64,000 nucleotides of DNA, taken from contig JBAIAC010000001.1 of NCBI GenBank assembly GCA_037349315.1, positions 5,808,001-5,872,000 on the forward strand. Direction: 5' to 3'. Below are positions 44,210-56,439 of the stretch, one piece after another. Origin of the DNA: Chelydra serpentina. Lineage: Eukaryota; Chordata; Testudines; Chelydridae. The position numbers and the translations under genes are program-made. Within the stretch, counting starts at the first letter, position 1; the number at the start of each line of letters is the position of its first letter. The notes below the pieces were generated by a model that made no database searches, was not told the origin of the DNA, and saw only the letters and a list, made by a program, of their open reading frames with translations.

Positions 44210-46185
44210 GATATATCTTGATTTTTGGCAAGGCTTTTGACACAGTCCCACATGACGTTCTCATAAGCAAACTGGGGAATGGTGGTTTAGATGAAATAAC
44301 TATAAGGTGAGAGCACAACTGGTTGAAAGAGAATACTCAAAGAGTAGTTATCAAGTGTTCACTGTCAAACTGGGAGGGCATATCTAGTGAGGTCCCACAG
44401 GGGTCAATCCTGGGTCCAGTACTAGTCAATGTTTTAATTAATGATGGAGATAATGGAGAGGAGAGTATGCTTATAAAATTTGCAGAAGATAGCAAACTGG
44501 GAGGGGTTTCTAGAACTTTGGAGGACAAAATCAGAAATCAAAATAACCTTCACAAATTGGAGAATTGGTCTGAATTAAACAAGATGAAATTCAATAAAGG
44601 ACAAGAGCAAAGTACTTGCCATAGGAAGGAAAAATCAAATACACAGCTACAAAATGGGAAATAACTGACTAAAGAGTCATACTGCTGAAAAGGATGTGGG
44701 AGTTGCAGTGGACCACAAATTGAATATGAGTCAACAAAGTATTGCAGCTGTGAAAAAGGCAAACATCATTTTGGGGTGTATTAACAGGAGTCTCATATGT
44801 AAGTCATGGAAGGTAATTGTCCCACTATACTCGGCACTGGTGAGACCTCAGCTAGATTATAGTGTCCAATTGTAAGAACCACACTACATTGAAGGGACTC
44901 CACTGGAGAGTAACAAAAATTATAAAAAGCTAAGAAAACCTGACCAATAAAAAAAGGTTTAAAAAACTAGGCATATTTAATCTTGAGAATAGAAGACTGA
45001 GGGGGGACCTGATAACGATCTGCAATATGCTAAGGGCTGTTATAAAAAGAGGACAATGGACATGTGTCAGGGCTCCCTCCCCACTCTGAACTCTAGGGTA
45101 AAGACGTGGGGACCTGCATGAAGAGCTCCTAAGCTTATTTCTACCAGCTTAGGTTAAAACCCCCAAGGTACAAAATTCCCTGCACCCTGGGAAATGCTTC
45201 TCTCACTACCACCATCAAGTGTTTTAAACAGGAATCCAGGAAAGGAACCACTTGAAGTTCCCCTTCCCCCCAAAATACCCTCTCAAGCCCGTACACCCCC
45301 TTTCCTGGGAAGCTTGAGAACAATCTCCTAACCAACTGGTTACACAGTGATCTAAAAACCCACCCCCTGGGTTTTAAAACCATAGAAAACAGTCAGCTTC
45401 TTAAAAGAAGGATTTTATTAAAACAAAGAAGGTAAAATCATCTCTGTAAAATCAGGATGGTAACTATTTTACAGGGTACTCAATTTCCAAACTCAGAGGG
45501 ATTCCCCCTCTGGGCAAAACCTTAAAGTTACAGAAAAAACAGGAATAACCCCTCCCTCTAACACAGGGAAAGCTCACCAAGCAAAACAAACAGAAACCTA
45601 CTCGCAATGCTGACTAAACTTACTTTAGAAAAGTGAGGTTTGGTGAGAAGATGACTGGTTGAGGAGATTGATTTTCTGCAGGTCCTTCTTGTCTCCCAAG
45701 ATCACTCTGACTCAGACAAAGAGCCACACACAAAGCCTTCCCCCATCCCAAGATTTGAAAGTATCTTGTTCCCTCATTGGTCAGATGCCAGCCAGGTCAG
45801 GTGTCAGTCTGGCTACCTGCATTTCTTAACCCTTTACCGGTAAGAGGATTTTATAGCACTGCATCAGACCCTCTCCCCCTTCTCTTTATATTTATGACAA
45901 CATTGGGAACAATTGTCCACTGAAGGTAGGACAAGAAATAATGGGCTTAATCTGCAGCAAGGAAGATTCAGGTTAGATATTAGGAAAAAATTTCTAACTG
46001 TAAGGGGAGTTAAGATCTGGAATAGCTTCCCAGGGAGTTTTCAGAATCCCCATCACTGGAGTTTTTTAAGAACAGGTTGGACAAACACCTGCCAGAGATG
46101 GTCTCTAGGTTTACTTGGTCCTGCCACAACACAAGGGGCTGGACTTGATGACTTCAGGGTCCCTTCCAGCCCAGCATTTCTTTAA
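44210..46185 (+). pseudogene. CR1 LINE 3' half, split by a solo LTR
   Basis: The plus strand starts inside the reverse transcriptase with DFWQGF-like text (GATTTTTGGCAAGGCTTTTG). It continues with SEVPQGSILGPVL and FAEDSKLGG, where CR1 normally has FADD. The end of ORF2 lies before and after the LTR (to 45,059 and from 45,905). The later part reads TRNNGLNLQQGRFRLDIRKK. The 3' tail at about 46,130-46,185 reads GGACTTGATGACTTCAGGG. Stops and shifts interrupt all frames. Confidence 0.9.
45065..45899 (-). mobile_element. Solo LTR (835 bp) inserted in CR1, minus orientation
   Basis: The insert begins TGTCAGGGCT and ends TTTATGACA. Read on the minus strand it opens TGTCATAAATATAAAGAGAA, typical of a turtle LTR family I recall. 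Flanks ACATG (45,060-45,064) and ACATT (45,900-45,904) agree at 4 of 5 bases. A minus-strand AATAAA is at 45,419-45,414. The CR1 text is continuous once the insert is removed. No internal coding sequence of a retroelement is present. Confidence 0.87.
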
Positions 46186-46503
46186 ATATATGTTTATTTC
46201 CCTCCTATAAAATAGTTTATAAGCTCAGTAACTGCAGTTATGTAGGGATAGTAAAGTTGAAGTCTCAGAACTAGTTGATAGAACTAGATTAATTTCAAAT
46301 TTTCTACTATAAATCTGGTTTTTAAGGGAGAAATTTTGACTAAATCGCTATGAAAAAAATACCCCTATTATTGATATACAGCTGTTTGGAGTTCTGAAGA
46401 TTTCAAGGTATTTTTACTTCTAAAAGTACTCTTAATAAGTTTTCAGTATCTTCTTCTACCAGATCTATAAATGGTCTGTATTGAACGTGTTGTGGGAAAA
46501 ATC

Positions 46504-46660
46504 AGAGAGACAAGGTGGGTGAGGTAATATTTTTCGTTAGACAAACTTCAGTTGATGAAAGAGATAAGCTTTCAAGAAAGCTCTGTAAAAGTTGGTCCAA
46601 TAAAATATATTACCTCACCCACCTCCTCTCTCTAATATCCTGGGACCAACACAGCTTCAA
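46504..46660. mobile_element. Foldback element of the Penelope-like group
   Basis: The left arm AGAGAGACAAGGTGGGTGAG GTAATATTTT (46,504-46,536) is repeated inverted at 46,602-46,633. Between them lie GATAAGCTTTC and TTGGTCCAATAAAAT. The right flank GGGACCAACACAGCTTCAAC AATACTGC matches the AC(A)CGGCTAC end shared by the elements at 51.2 and 61.4 kb. The Penelope assignment is an inference. Confidence 0.6.
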
Positions 46661-48320
46661 CAATACTGCAAAGAAAAGGGGAAAAAAAAGCTTATTTTAG
46701 CCTGGTGAAGACTTTGGATAGAGAATGCACAAATTAGAGTAAGAAGGGGACTAATTCCTCCTTAAGTTGGTGAGTTGAAGATTTCAATAAACCTTTCCCA
46801 AATGTCGCTTTAGATATGGAGGTCTAAGAAGTATTCACTTTCTTTAAATCTATCACCAATAACTTTCTCTATTATTCAGTATATACTTTCTCAGACTCTC
46901 AATACAAATTACTCTTTTAAAGATATTTCAAATGTAGACAATTTAATTTATTGGAATTATTTTTAAGGATAAACTCTGACATTCAGCAGCAGAATCAACT
47001 AATGTGATCTTAAGCCAAACTTTTAGACTTTTAAAGAGAACAGAGGTAAAAGAATATTTCAGGGAGTGCTATTTATTAGTTTTAGTTTAGTTTTGAACAA
47101 ATTGGCATTTGTAGCAAAAAGCATTGTCAAAAAACTTCCCAGCCAGCTCTAAATCTACGTCTCTAGAATATTAAGGAATTTAAAAAATTTGCAGGAAGAG
47201 AAACAAAATTTTTACTTTTTAAAATTACCATTCCTTTTCTATAAAAGGTGCAACTTTAACTGATCAAAAACATGATATTAATGAAAGTCAAGTGTTGCTA
47301 GACACAGATGAAAGTAGCTGTAAACCAGCAAATAGGAAATGGCAATGGGAAACAAAGTTTGTAGAAATCATGAAGGTAGATGGCTGTGGTTGCAAGCAAA
47401 CGACAACAGTTTATTGATTGATTGATTTTGGTATTGATATACTACTTCTACTCCTAGGATAAAGTCTGTTGGTGTGAAACCTTTACAAATATAGGGCTAG
47501 ACTGACTTTTACTTTGTCTTATATGACTGTGCAAAGAACTGCAGAGTTCCTGACGCTCATGGGCATGCAGAGCTTAACCAACCACAAGCCCAAATATAGA
47601 AGGAAGGAGAAAGCAGACCTGATGGGCACACTATTGTCTCTCTCCCCCACACAATCAATGGTGTACAGCTGAAGATAGGCAGGGTGTGGGCAAAGCCTTG
47701 ACTACACCCATTAACCTGTCACCCACAGGAGCTGAGCTGTTTTACCCTGTAAATGGTTTCAGTAAATTATTTCCCCTTGAAGCAAGTGGGGAGGAGGGTG
47801 TGGAATTGTTAATCTCTGAGAAAGGAGGAGAGGACTGTACATGACTGAGTCACAATTCCTTTCCTGGGTTCTCCTGGGGCAGTGTGTATATATATATTAC
47901 ACAGGATAGAGAGGAAATTCTCAGTTTAGCCAATCATAAATGTAGGTAGAATGTGCTGATAACGGTCACTTAGCTGATAGACTATCTCAGGGTGGCAACG
48001 AAATCATTTCATACAGAAATGATTTCACTAGGGCTTGTCAAAAATGTTCTGTCAACACTTTCTCCAGTGGGGGAAATTTGGGTTTTGGGCAAAATAAAAA
48101 AAATTCCCAGAAAATGTCTGTTTTCTGCCAACATTTTCAATTTCTCATTGCAAAATCAAAAACACCGAGGTTTTAAGCCAAAAATTGTGGGCTTTGGGAT
48201 TCTGGTTTTCTATTAAAAATCAACATTTTCTTCTGAAAATTTAGATAAAACATTTTTATTGTAATTTTGAGTGTCAAAATTACCCAACTTTTCAGTTAAT
48301 GGTTGATTTGACACAACAAT
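46661..48320. other. Intergenic sequence, nothing recognised
   Basis: AT-rich, with a TGATTGATTGATT stretch at about 47,415-47,430 and no supportable gene. Confidence 0.5.
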
Positions 48321-48378
48321 CTCTTTCACTCTCTCTCTCTCTCTCTCTCACACACACAGACACACACACACACACACT
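48321..48378. repeat. (CT)n(CA)n microsatellite
   Basis: A run of CTCTCT is followed by CACACA interrupted by one GA. This gives a short spurious open frame. Confidence 0.95.
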
Positions 48379-50140
48379 CCACATCTATCTATGTGCAGAG
48401 GATAGAGTCAATTGCTTCTGCAACACTATATCGGACTCTCCTCTGGACCCCATGGAGAGCTCTCCACAGGTCTGGGATCCTTCAGAGTAAGGGGAGGAAA
48501 CTGGTAGAGCTTAGAGGAAGAACAGATATTCCAGGGGGAATGCACATCACTCCCATTTCTATTATCTTTTATGCAGAGCTCCCATCCTTATTGGTAATAA
48601 GCTTGTAATACAGCTCCAATGGAGTTATGTTAGGAGGAAGCCAGGGGGTATGACAGTATGATTTGGGGGCTAAAGCCTACAATCCATTTTATGGTTTTAA
48701 ATGTATCTGTTTCCTTAAATGCATATGGAATAATGAATACATGGAAAATTGTGTTTAAAATCTCAGTTATTTTGAGAAACAGGAGTAAACTTCCCCCATT
48801 TAAAGCACAATTTTTGGACCTATTAATTAAAACATCAATGTTACTGGACTAAGAATAGGTCCAACTGAAGAAGTTTGTAGTACCTTATCTTTTGGTTAAT
48901 ATGTTTTATTGCTCTGAAACTGATCTTAGGGAAAATTGATACAACTGGAGATGCATTAAAAATGAGGAAAGTTATGCATAAAAATACAGATTTAAGAGGT
49001 AAGGTTGTTGAAATTGTTCCCTCAAAGGGAAATTATTCTTTAAATCAAGATTGATAGGAGATGTATTTGGAATATGGAAAACAATAGGAATCTGAAACTT
49101 TCACATCAAGCTCTCATCTTTTGACTATAGAATATATTTTCACACATATATACACACACAATATGCAAGCTATGCATTCCATTCAGAACAACTTATATAA
49201 CAAAGGAAAATTTAATGAAACTCTTCTCTATTATTCAATAAGCTACATCTTGATCAAGAAGTTTTACAGGGCAATAAGGAAAAAGCAACTAATTATGGAA
49301 GATGGCAAAAGATGCAAAAGTAATATTTGAAAAAGAATGTTATGCAGAAAGTGTATAAACCTGCAAAGAGACAAATGTTTTTGTTTTGTTTTAAATACAA
49401 ATTTATATCCCCCAAAACGATACAACACAAAACAAACAAACAAACAAACTGTTCTGCCAAATATAACATGGCAATGTTGCCGACATTACAGATGTTTGGG
49501 GCAATTCCTGTAATAAAAATTTACTGGACAAAGTCATCCAGTTTTTTGTTTCCTGCATATTATGCCAGTACAACTAACTTGTTTAGATTGTGTGTTTTAG
49601 ATTCTCAGCAAATATTAATCTTTTGTTATTCTTTTTATATTAAACTCAGGATTTTTCTTGACCAAACATCTCAGAATCTTTTCTGTGTTATACAAAGGTG
49701 CTGGCTAAACTCTAATGTTAATGAATGCTTTTGTCCTGGAAGCCTGTACTTTATTATCCACTCTATTTTATTCTGAACTTTAGCTGACCCTAGTGTTGTG
49801 TCATCAATAAACTGAATTTTACTATGTTATTAAATAACAGATTGTGTGTCTTCTGTACTCTAAAGTTTTGACCCTTAGAGAAATATCCAGACATCCAGAA
49901 AGGAATTACTTGTAACTGATATGGGGCAGATGTTTTTTGTAATTATAATTACAACATTATAATAGAAATATAATTATTATACAAATTATAATAATCTATT
50001 GAAGGATGCTTTTAGAATAATTCCTGATAGACTAACATGATTTCTGTCATAATTACTTGGTTATAAAAAACATTTGTAATTGATAAAATAGTGTATGGTT
50101 GAACTGATGTCTTTAGCTTATCAATTATGTGATAATAATA
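48379..50140. other. Very AT-rich intergenic sequence
   Basis: A 149-codon frame at 49,327-49,776 is AT-rich, rich in Phe, Ile and Lys, has no motif and is probably chance. Confidence 0.45.
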
Positions 50141-51120
50141 AGAACATAACATAAGAATATAAGAATGGCCGTACTGGGTCAGATCAAAGGTCCATCCAGC
50201 CTAGTATCCTTTCCACCGACAGTGGCCAATGCCAGGTGCTCCGGAGTGAATGGATCTAACAGGTAATGATCTCTCTCCTGCCATCAATCACCCCCCTCTG
50301 ACAAACAGAGGCTAAGGACACCATTCCTTACCCCTCCTGGTTAATAGCCATGAATGGACTTCATCTCCATGAATTTATCCAGTTCTCTTTTAAACCTTGT
50401 TATAGTTCTAGCCTTCACAGCCTCCTCAGGCAAGGAGTTCCACAGGTTGACTGTGCGCTGTGTGAAGAAGAACTTCCTTTTATTTGTTTTAAACCTGCTG
50501 CCCACTAATTTCATTGGGTGGCCCCTAGTTCTTCTATTATGGGAACAAGGAAATAACTTTTCCTTATTCACTTCCTCCACACCACTCATAATTTTATATA
50601 CCTCTACCATATCCCCCCTTTAGTCTCTTCTTTTCCAAGCTAAAAAGTCCTACCCTCTTTAATCTCTCCTCATATGGGATCCATTCCAAACCCCTAATCA
50701 TTTTAGTTGCCCTTTTCTGAACCTTTTCTAATGCCAGTATATCCTTTTTGAGATAGAGAGACCACATTTGTACGCAGTATTCAAGATGTGGGCGCACCAT
50801 GGGCAATAAGATATTCTCTGTCTTATTCTCTATCCCTTTTTTAATAATTCCTAACATCCTATTTGCTTTTTTGACTGCCGCTGCACACTGCATGGATGTC
50901 TTCAGAGAACTATCCACAATGACTCCAAGATCTTTTTCCTGATTAGTTGTAGCTAAATTAGTCCCCATCATATTGTATGTATAGTTGGGGTTATTTTTTC
51001 CAATGTGCATTATTTTACATTTATCCACATTAAATTTCATTTGCCATTTTGTTGCCCAATCATTGGTCCATATGGTCCATAGTTGGTCCATATGGTCCAT
51101 ATTGGTCCATAGTTCATTTT
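50141..51120 (-). pseudogene. CR1 LINE 3' part of a second subfamily
   Basis: The minus-strand 3' tail (50,141-50,340) contains the complement of AATGGCCGTACTGGGTCAGA and CAGTGGCCAATGCCAGGTGC, a different CR1 tail type from the other copies. ORF2 text follows: [40 protein letters not shown], then MRPHLEYCVQ-like text in the frame from about 51,030 to 50,594. The last codons before the truncation, DWATKWQMKFNVDKCKIMHI, are well conserved. The 5' truncation is at a GGTCCATAT array. Confidence 0.87.
51062..51115. repeat. TTGGTCCATA minisatellite
   Basis: TTGGTCCATA(T) recurs several times with spacer variants GGTCCATAG and GGTCCATAT, next to the CR1 truncation point. Confidence 0.75.
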
Positions 51121-51165
51121 CTTTGTCTCTTTTCCGTGAATATACATAGTATATAAAGATATGCC

Positions 51166-51365
51166 TGAGTGACAAAGAGTATTGTAGCACCTTATAGACT
51201 AACAGATATATTGGAGCATAAGCTTTCGTGAGCGAAGACCCACTTCGGCAGACGCATGCGTCTTCTCCCACAAAAGCTTATGCTCCAATGTATCTGTTAG
51301 TCTATAAGGTGCTACAAGACTCTTTGTTGCTCTTGCAGATCCAGACTGACACGGCTACCCCTCTG
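51166..51365. mobile_element. Foldback element of the Penelope-like group with 59-bp arms
   Basis: ACAAAGAGTATTGTAGCACC to TTTCGTG (51,172-51,230) is repeated inverted at 51,269-51,327 with four mismatches. The right end CAGACTGACACGGCTACCCC matches the end of the 61.4-kb element. Flanks ATAAAGATATGCC (51,153-51,165) and ATAAAAATATACC (51,366-51,378) agree at 11 of 13 positions and look like a target duplication of retrotransposon length. Confidence 0.68.
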
Positions 51366-51378
51366 ATAAAAATATACC

Positions 51379-53185
51379 CATTATTATTCATGTATGTTGT
51401 AATGGATAAAACAGTGTAATTGATAAGGATGCTCATAAATGCTCTGTAATTGTTAACCTTAGTAATTAACAAAATAGACAAGGAATAGCAGCTGTGTTCT
51501 ATAATCAATGTATCAGCAAAAATTAATGTATGGATTAATGTCTATGCATTAAGAGCTAATTTTCATCACAGATGGTCCTAATAGTGATAAATTAGTTATA
51601 AATATCATTGACTTATTGATTCAAAATAAGATCAAGCATAAGAAAGGATTTTCTTTGTTCTGAACAGTAGATAAAAGGTGAGTTTTAAGGAGTTAGTCAG
51701 AAGTGAACTCAAGCAGGCTGCCCTTTTTTTCCAGTCTCAGATTTGGTATGTATGTTTCCTTTTCTGTATTCTGTGTAGTGCTACATTAAGTAGTGCTGGG
51801 TTGTCTTACTTAAATAAAGCTTCAACTGAGTTAGGTATTTGACTCATTAAATCTGAACATGCAGCAAAGTATATGGATAGGTATTTGAGTAAAATTAATC
51901 AATTAGCATGTCACTTGATGTTACTAAAGGCAAAAAAAGCTATACTCAAACAATGGATAACAGAGGCCGCTCCTGCTGTACCGGATTGGACAGAAGATTG
52001 ATGATCCCATTTACTCAGGGAGCAAATTACATTCTGTTTTAAAAAGACCATGCAAATTCTTGTAAACAAGGGACTCCAAAACGCACATGTACATCTATAT
52101 GGATAAACATAGCCTCGTCCACTACCAGAATTGGCTGTTATACAAGCATGATGTATCTGTATAATTAGTGTACGTACCTATTTTTCTGCTAATTTTATCT
52201 CTCTTTTTAAGTGCAATAATGCAAAAATTCAAATTACCCGCGACGCCTCCGTTTTGACTTTCTGCTTGCAATTTTAATGTTTGTTGTTGTTTTAAGTCAC
52301 CTGGGTTTGGGATAACTAGAGCTGATCTGCTAACCATTTTAGCTCAAGAATGCTGGCAGTGCAGGCTGGGATTTGTTTGCTGACAAGCAGCCAGTAGATC
52401 ACATGACACAATGCAGTTATAATCAAGTAACAAATCAGTTCCACCCTGAAATACTTTATAATCAAGCAATGCAAATAGGCAGCACAAAATGATAAGTAAA
52501 TAAATGTATACCATTAAATTATAACTCTTCTCATGGTTTTAACTGTTAAGCCTCTTCTCAAGTTGATTTAAACCCTTCTCCAATTACAATTTAATTATAG
52601 GACTAACACTGTGGTGTCATTTAGCATTTTGACAGTCACATTAACCAAACCCATTACTCAACATCTCAGTTTATGCTGGCAAAGTTAGATGCATAAGAGA
52701 CAAATTATACTTCGCTTGGGCATTTGCTGTATAGTCTGTTTTATGTCTCACATCCCACCACAAAGCACTGAGAGCAGATAACAGGGCTTTTGCCAGGATG
52801 AATCATCTGTGGTTAACTGCTTTCCTTAGCGGTTAGTGTTGTATTCTTTTCTTTGCAGGGCTAAATTGCTCACAATTGAATCTTGTCATGGGAGTTACAC
52901 CATACTATCTCCATATTAAAGTCAGTCCAGTCATTGACCAATATAGCTCTGGATGGAGGATATGGACCTGGAAGGCAAAACTAGGGAAAGGGCACAACTG
53001 GTAGCAAAGGTGAGATTCCCTATTTCAGGTATTAGAACACTGGGCTCAGAAGCAATGTGTTATAGGGGAATTCTGATGCTCAGAAACTACAATCATTCGC
53101 AAATATTGGAGATAAATTAGACAAACAAATCATCCAAAAGAGGTTAATTGTATTTTAATTTGCAGTCTTGGGTCTGTGATGACTA
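51379..53185. other. AT-rich intergenic sequence, nothing recognised
   Basis: No gene, array or paired termini could be supported. Confidence 0.5.
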
Positions 53186-53345
53186 AATCATAGAATCTCA
53201 GGGTTGGAAGGGACCTTAGGAGGTCATCTAGTGCAACCCCCTACTCAAAGCAGGACCAATCCCCAACTAAATCATCCCAGCCTGGGCTTTGTCAACCCTG
53301 ACCTTAAAAACCTCTAAGAACACAACCTCCTAACTCATCCCTGTC
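53186..53345 (-). repeat. CR1 LINE 3' fragment
   Basis: On the plus strand AATCATAGAATCTCAGGGTT and GGAAGGGACCTTAGGAGGTC are the complement of a CR1 3' tail. About 90 bp of 3' UTR and ORF end follow before truncation. Confidence 0.85.
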
Positions 53346-53554
53346 TGTCATCCTATTTGCCAGAAAAGCTCTCTTGTTGTATTTCTGTAACTTTTTTTTT
53401 TTTAAATGGGGATAGCTTGTTGGCCTATTGCTTAGCCCCCAACCTAGAGGGACAGTGGGCTGCTTTTCATCGGGTTCTTACTCTTTGATCTGTCCATCTA
53501 GAGTGGCCCTACCAAGTGAGGTAAAACTTTCACCAGCAAAGCTCTTAGGGCTCG

Positions 53555-54570
53555 ATATCTAGTTGGCAGCTGGTATCAAGCGGAGTGCCCCAAGGGTCGG
53601 TCCTAGGGCGGTTTTGTTCAACATCTTTATAAATGATCTGGATGATTGGATTAATTGCACCCTCAGCAAGTTTGAAGATGTCACTAAACTGGGGGGAGAG
53701 GTAGATACGATGGAGGGTAGGGATAGAGTCTAAAGTGACCTAGACAAATTGGAGGATTGGGCCAAAAGAAATCTGATGATGTTCAATAAGGACAAGTGCA
53801 GAGTTCTGCACTTAGGAAGGAAGAATCCCATGCACCGCTACAGCCTGGGGACCAACTGGCTAAGCAGCAGTTCTTCAGAAAAGGACCTGGGGATTACAGT
53901 GGATGAGATGCTGGATATGAATCAGCAGTGTGCCCTTGTTGCCAAGACGGCCAATGGCATATTGGGCTGTATTAATAGGAGCATTGCCAGCAGATTGAGG
54001 GAAGTTATTATTCCCCTCTATTCAGCAGTGGTGAGGCCACACCTGGAATACTGTGTCCAGTTTTGATCCCCCCCCCAACTACAGAAGGGATGTGGACAAA
54101 TTGGAGAGAGTCCAGCGGTGGGCAACGAAAACGATCTGGGAGCTGAGGCACATGACTTACGAGGAGAGGTTGAGGGAACTGGGCTTATTTAGTTTGCAGA
54201 AGAGAAGAGTGAGGGGGGATTTGATAGCAGCGTTCAATTACCTGAAGGGGGGTTCCAAAGTGGATGGAGCTAGGCTGTTCTCAGTGGTGGCAGAGGACAG
54301 AACAAGAAGCAGTGGTCTCAAGATGCAGTGGGGGTGGTCTAAGTTGGATATTAGGAAACACCATTTCACTAGGAGGGTGGTGAAGCACTGGAATGGGTTA
54401 CCTAGGGAGGTGGTGGAATCTCCATTCTTGGAGGTTTTTAAGGCCTGGCTTGACAAAGCCCTGGCTGGGATGATTTAGTTGGTGTTGATCCTGCTTTGAG
54501 CAGGGGGTTGGACTAGATGACCTCCTGAGGTCTCTTCCAACCCTCATCTTCTATGATTCTATGATTCTCA
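53555..54570 (+). pseudogene. CR1 LINE 3' half with reverse transcriptase end
   Basis: The copy starts in the reverse transcriptase near GTGCCCCAAGGGTCGGTCC (VPQGSVL text). It continues through FEDVTKLGG, where FADD is expected, and [20 protein letters not shown] (from 53,749). The end of ORF2 is at 54,053-54,478 ([60 protein letters not shown]). It ends with a full 3' tail (GGACTAGATGACCTCCTGAG, CTATGATTCTATGATTCT). A frameshift and one stop (TAA in DRV*SDLDKLE) separate the two longer frames. This is one of the best preserved CR1 3' ends here. Confidence 0.92.
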
Positions 54571-54974
54571 AGCTAGGAAGCTGCTGAAGCCTCAGACTAC
54601 AAAGGCCAGAGGCATTGAGACCCAGGCAGATATCCAGGGACCTGTGGATGCCCCATGGAGATTTCAGCTTCCAGGAGCTGCACAGGTGAAGGAACTCAAA
54701 GGATGTCCAGATCACTGCTTCAGGATACAGTGTTGGAAGCAGCCCAGGGGCTAGCCATTGCAGTAGTGCAGCCAGGTCCCGAGCACAGGGGGAGCGGCGC
54801 TATAAAAAGGCGCCTCCCCCTGTACTCACCTGGCAGCGCTCCGGATCTTCTGCGGCTCACTCCGGGTCTTTGGTGTGGTACCCCCGCCAGGGCCGGCACG
54901 CCCACTAGGCGACCCTAGGTGGTTGCCTAGGGCTCCAAGATTTGGGGGGTGGCGGGCGGCTGCCCGCTGCCTCT

Positions 54975-55060
54975 CCACTCAGCGGCTGAGCTGATGAGCA
55001 GGGAGACAAGGGGCGGCTTGCTGCGGCTTCCCCTTGTCTCCCTGCTGAGCCGCTGAGTGG
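54975..55060. repeat. Imperfect inverted repeat in GC-rich sequence
   Basis: CCACTCAGCGGCT and GAGCAGGGAGACAAGGGG (54,975-55,013) are repeated inverted at 55,030-55,060. The left arm has 8 extra bases and the loop is 16 bp. It belongs to a GC-rich element that also contains GGCGACCCTAGGTGGTTGCC. Confidence 0.7.
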
Positions 55061-55231
55061 GGAGACAAGGGGCAGCCTTATTGACTGGTCATTGGGCCCC
55101 ACAGCCCTGAGGGAAAGAGCCGGTATATGGATTTCAGCCACCAGGCCTTATATCCCTACTGTGAACAGTGGCTGCATAGACTTTGGCCAGTAGAACCCAC
55201 TGCCCCAAGGCTGAGGATAGACCAGCAAACT

Positions 55232-55530
55232 TTACGTGGGACTACCACACTCCTCCCCTGTCCCAAAAGGAGGACGGGGTGTACTTACCCCACAACATGT
55301 GGTGGAGAATGTGGGCAGCAACAGGGACATGTTGAAAGGCCCGACCAGGGGAAACTTGATGGGGGGAATAACACCCTTCTCCTGCTTGTCAGTCACGCCA
55401 ATCCTGGATGGAAACAGACAAGATCCTGAAGTGGCTGCTGAAGAGCCAGCAGCAGCAGACAACACAACAACAACAACAGCAGCGGACATATCTATTACAG
55501 CAGATCACAGCCCACCAACAATAGATGATG
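55232..55530 (+). mobile_element. Possible retroelement leader and glutamine-rich coding remnant
   Basis: GTGGTGGAGAATGTGGGCAG at about 55,310 resembles a primer-binding and leader region I recall after turtle LTRs. It is followed by a frame of mostly glutamine codons at 55,440-55,520, closed by TAG. The match is partial. No pol-type sequence follows. Confidence 0.35.
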
Positions 55531-55599
55531 CGAGAGCTGGCGCACAACAAAAATGTTTGGTCCAGAAGTTGGCAACCCTCATGTGACCAACAAAGTCAC

Positions 55600-56439
55600 C
55601 TTCTCCCTACCAGAAATAGGGTAGAAAGTGATGAAGACCCAGTTTTCAGTGATGATATCATATTTAAAATAATCCTGAGGTATATCCAGAGCAGCGGTAA
55701 TAGAATGCTGAAAAACTAGACACATTGAGCAACTACTCAAGGAATAGTTTGAAAAAGGGCACATTTCATTCACTGAAGTAATTCCTAAACTTTAAATAGA
55801 AGATAGCAAAAAATGATGGCCCTGATCCTCAGCTGGTATAAAGCATGTAGCTCCACTGAAGAAGGATCTGTCCCAATGCATTGAGGTACACATTTAGTCC
55901 CTGATCTCGCAAATACTTTCACACCTGTCTACTCATGTGTAGGATAAAGACCCATGCAGGAAGCTATACTTTGAGACTGATTCCGGGAGCACCCATCCCG
56001 CACATCCTGGAGTGAGAGATCCCATGGATATTATTTCACAAAATAACATTTGATTTTCAAGAGAGTTTTCCCACTTTTAGCATGCTCTGAGGAGCACTGG
56101 TTTTACCATACCTGCCCTTTGCTTTGCTACAAATAAGGATGGCTGGGGGAGGGAGGTATATAAAAGTTGTAGTATCACTTTCTGAGCAAGTAGCGTATAC
56201 AATTACTGGTCACCGCCCCCCTTACACACATACGCATAAACACCATTTTAAGCACTGACCCACAGTCCTCTCCTACAGACTAACTATAGGGCACCATTGT
56301 GAATAGTCTAAAATAACTTAAGCACCTCCCACTCTCTGATCTAGTGGGTCTCAGTGACAGGTTTATGTGGACAGCTCTGCTACGGTCTTGCAGAGTAATT
56401 CTTAGTATGTCACTTATTCTATAGAGTAGAACAGGACCT
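55600..56439. other. Intergenic sequence, nothing recognised
   Basis: An old amniote repeat scrap (GATGGCCCTGATCCTCAGCT) lies near 55,815. Nothing else is supportable. Confidence 0.45.

Noticed and set aside
49327..49776. 149-codon plus-strand frame
   Set aside because: Very AT-rich, dominated by Phe, Ile, Lys and Asn, with no motif, start context or neighbour. It is probably a chance frame.
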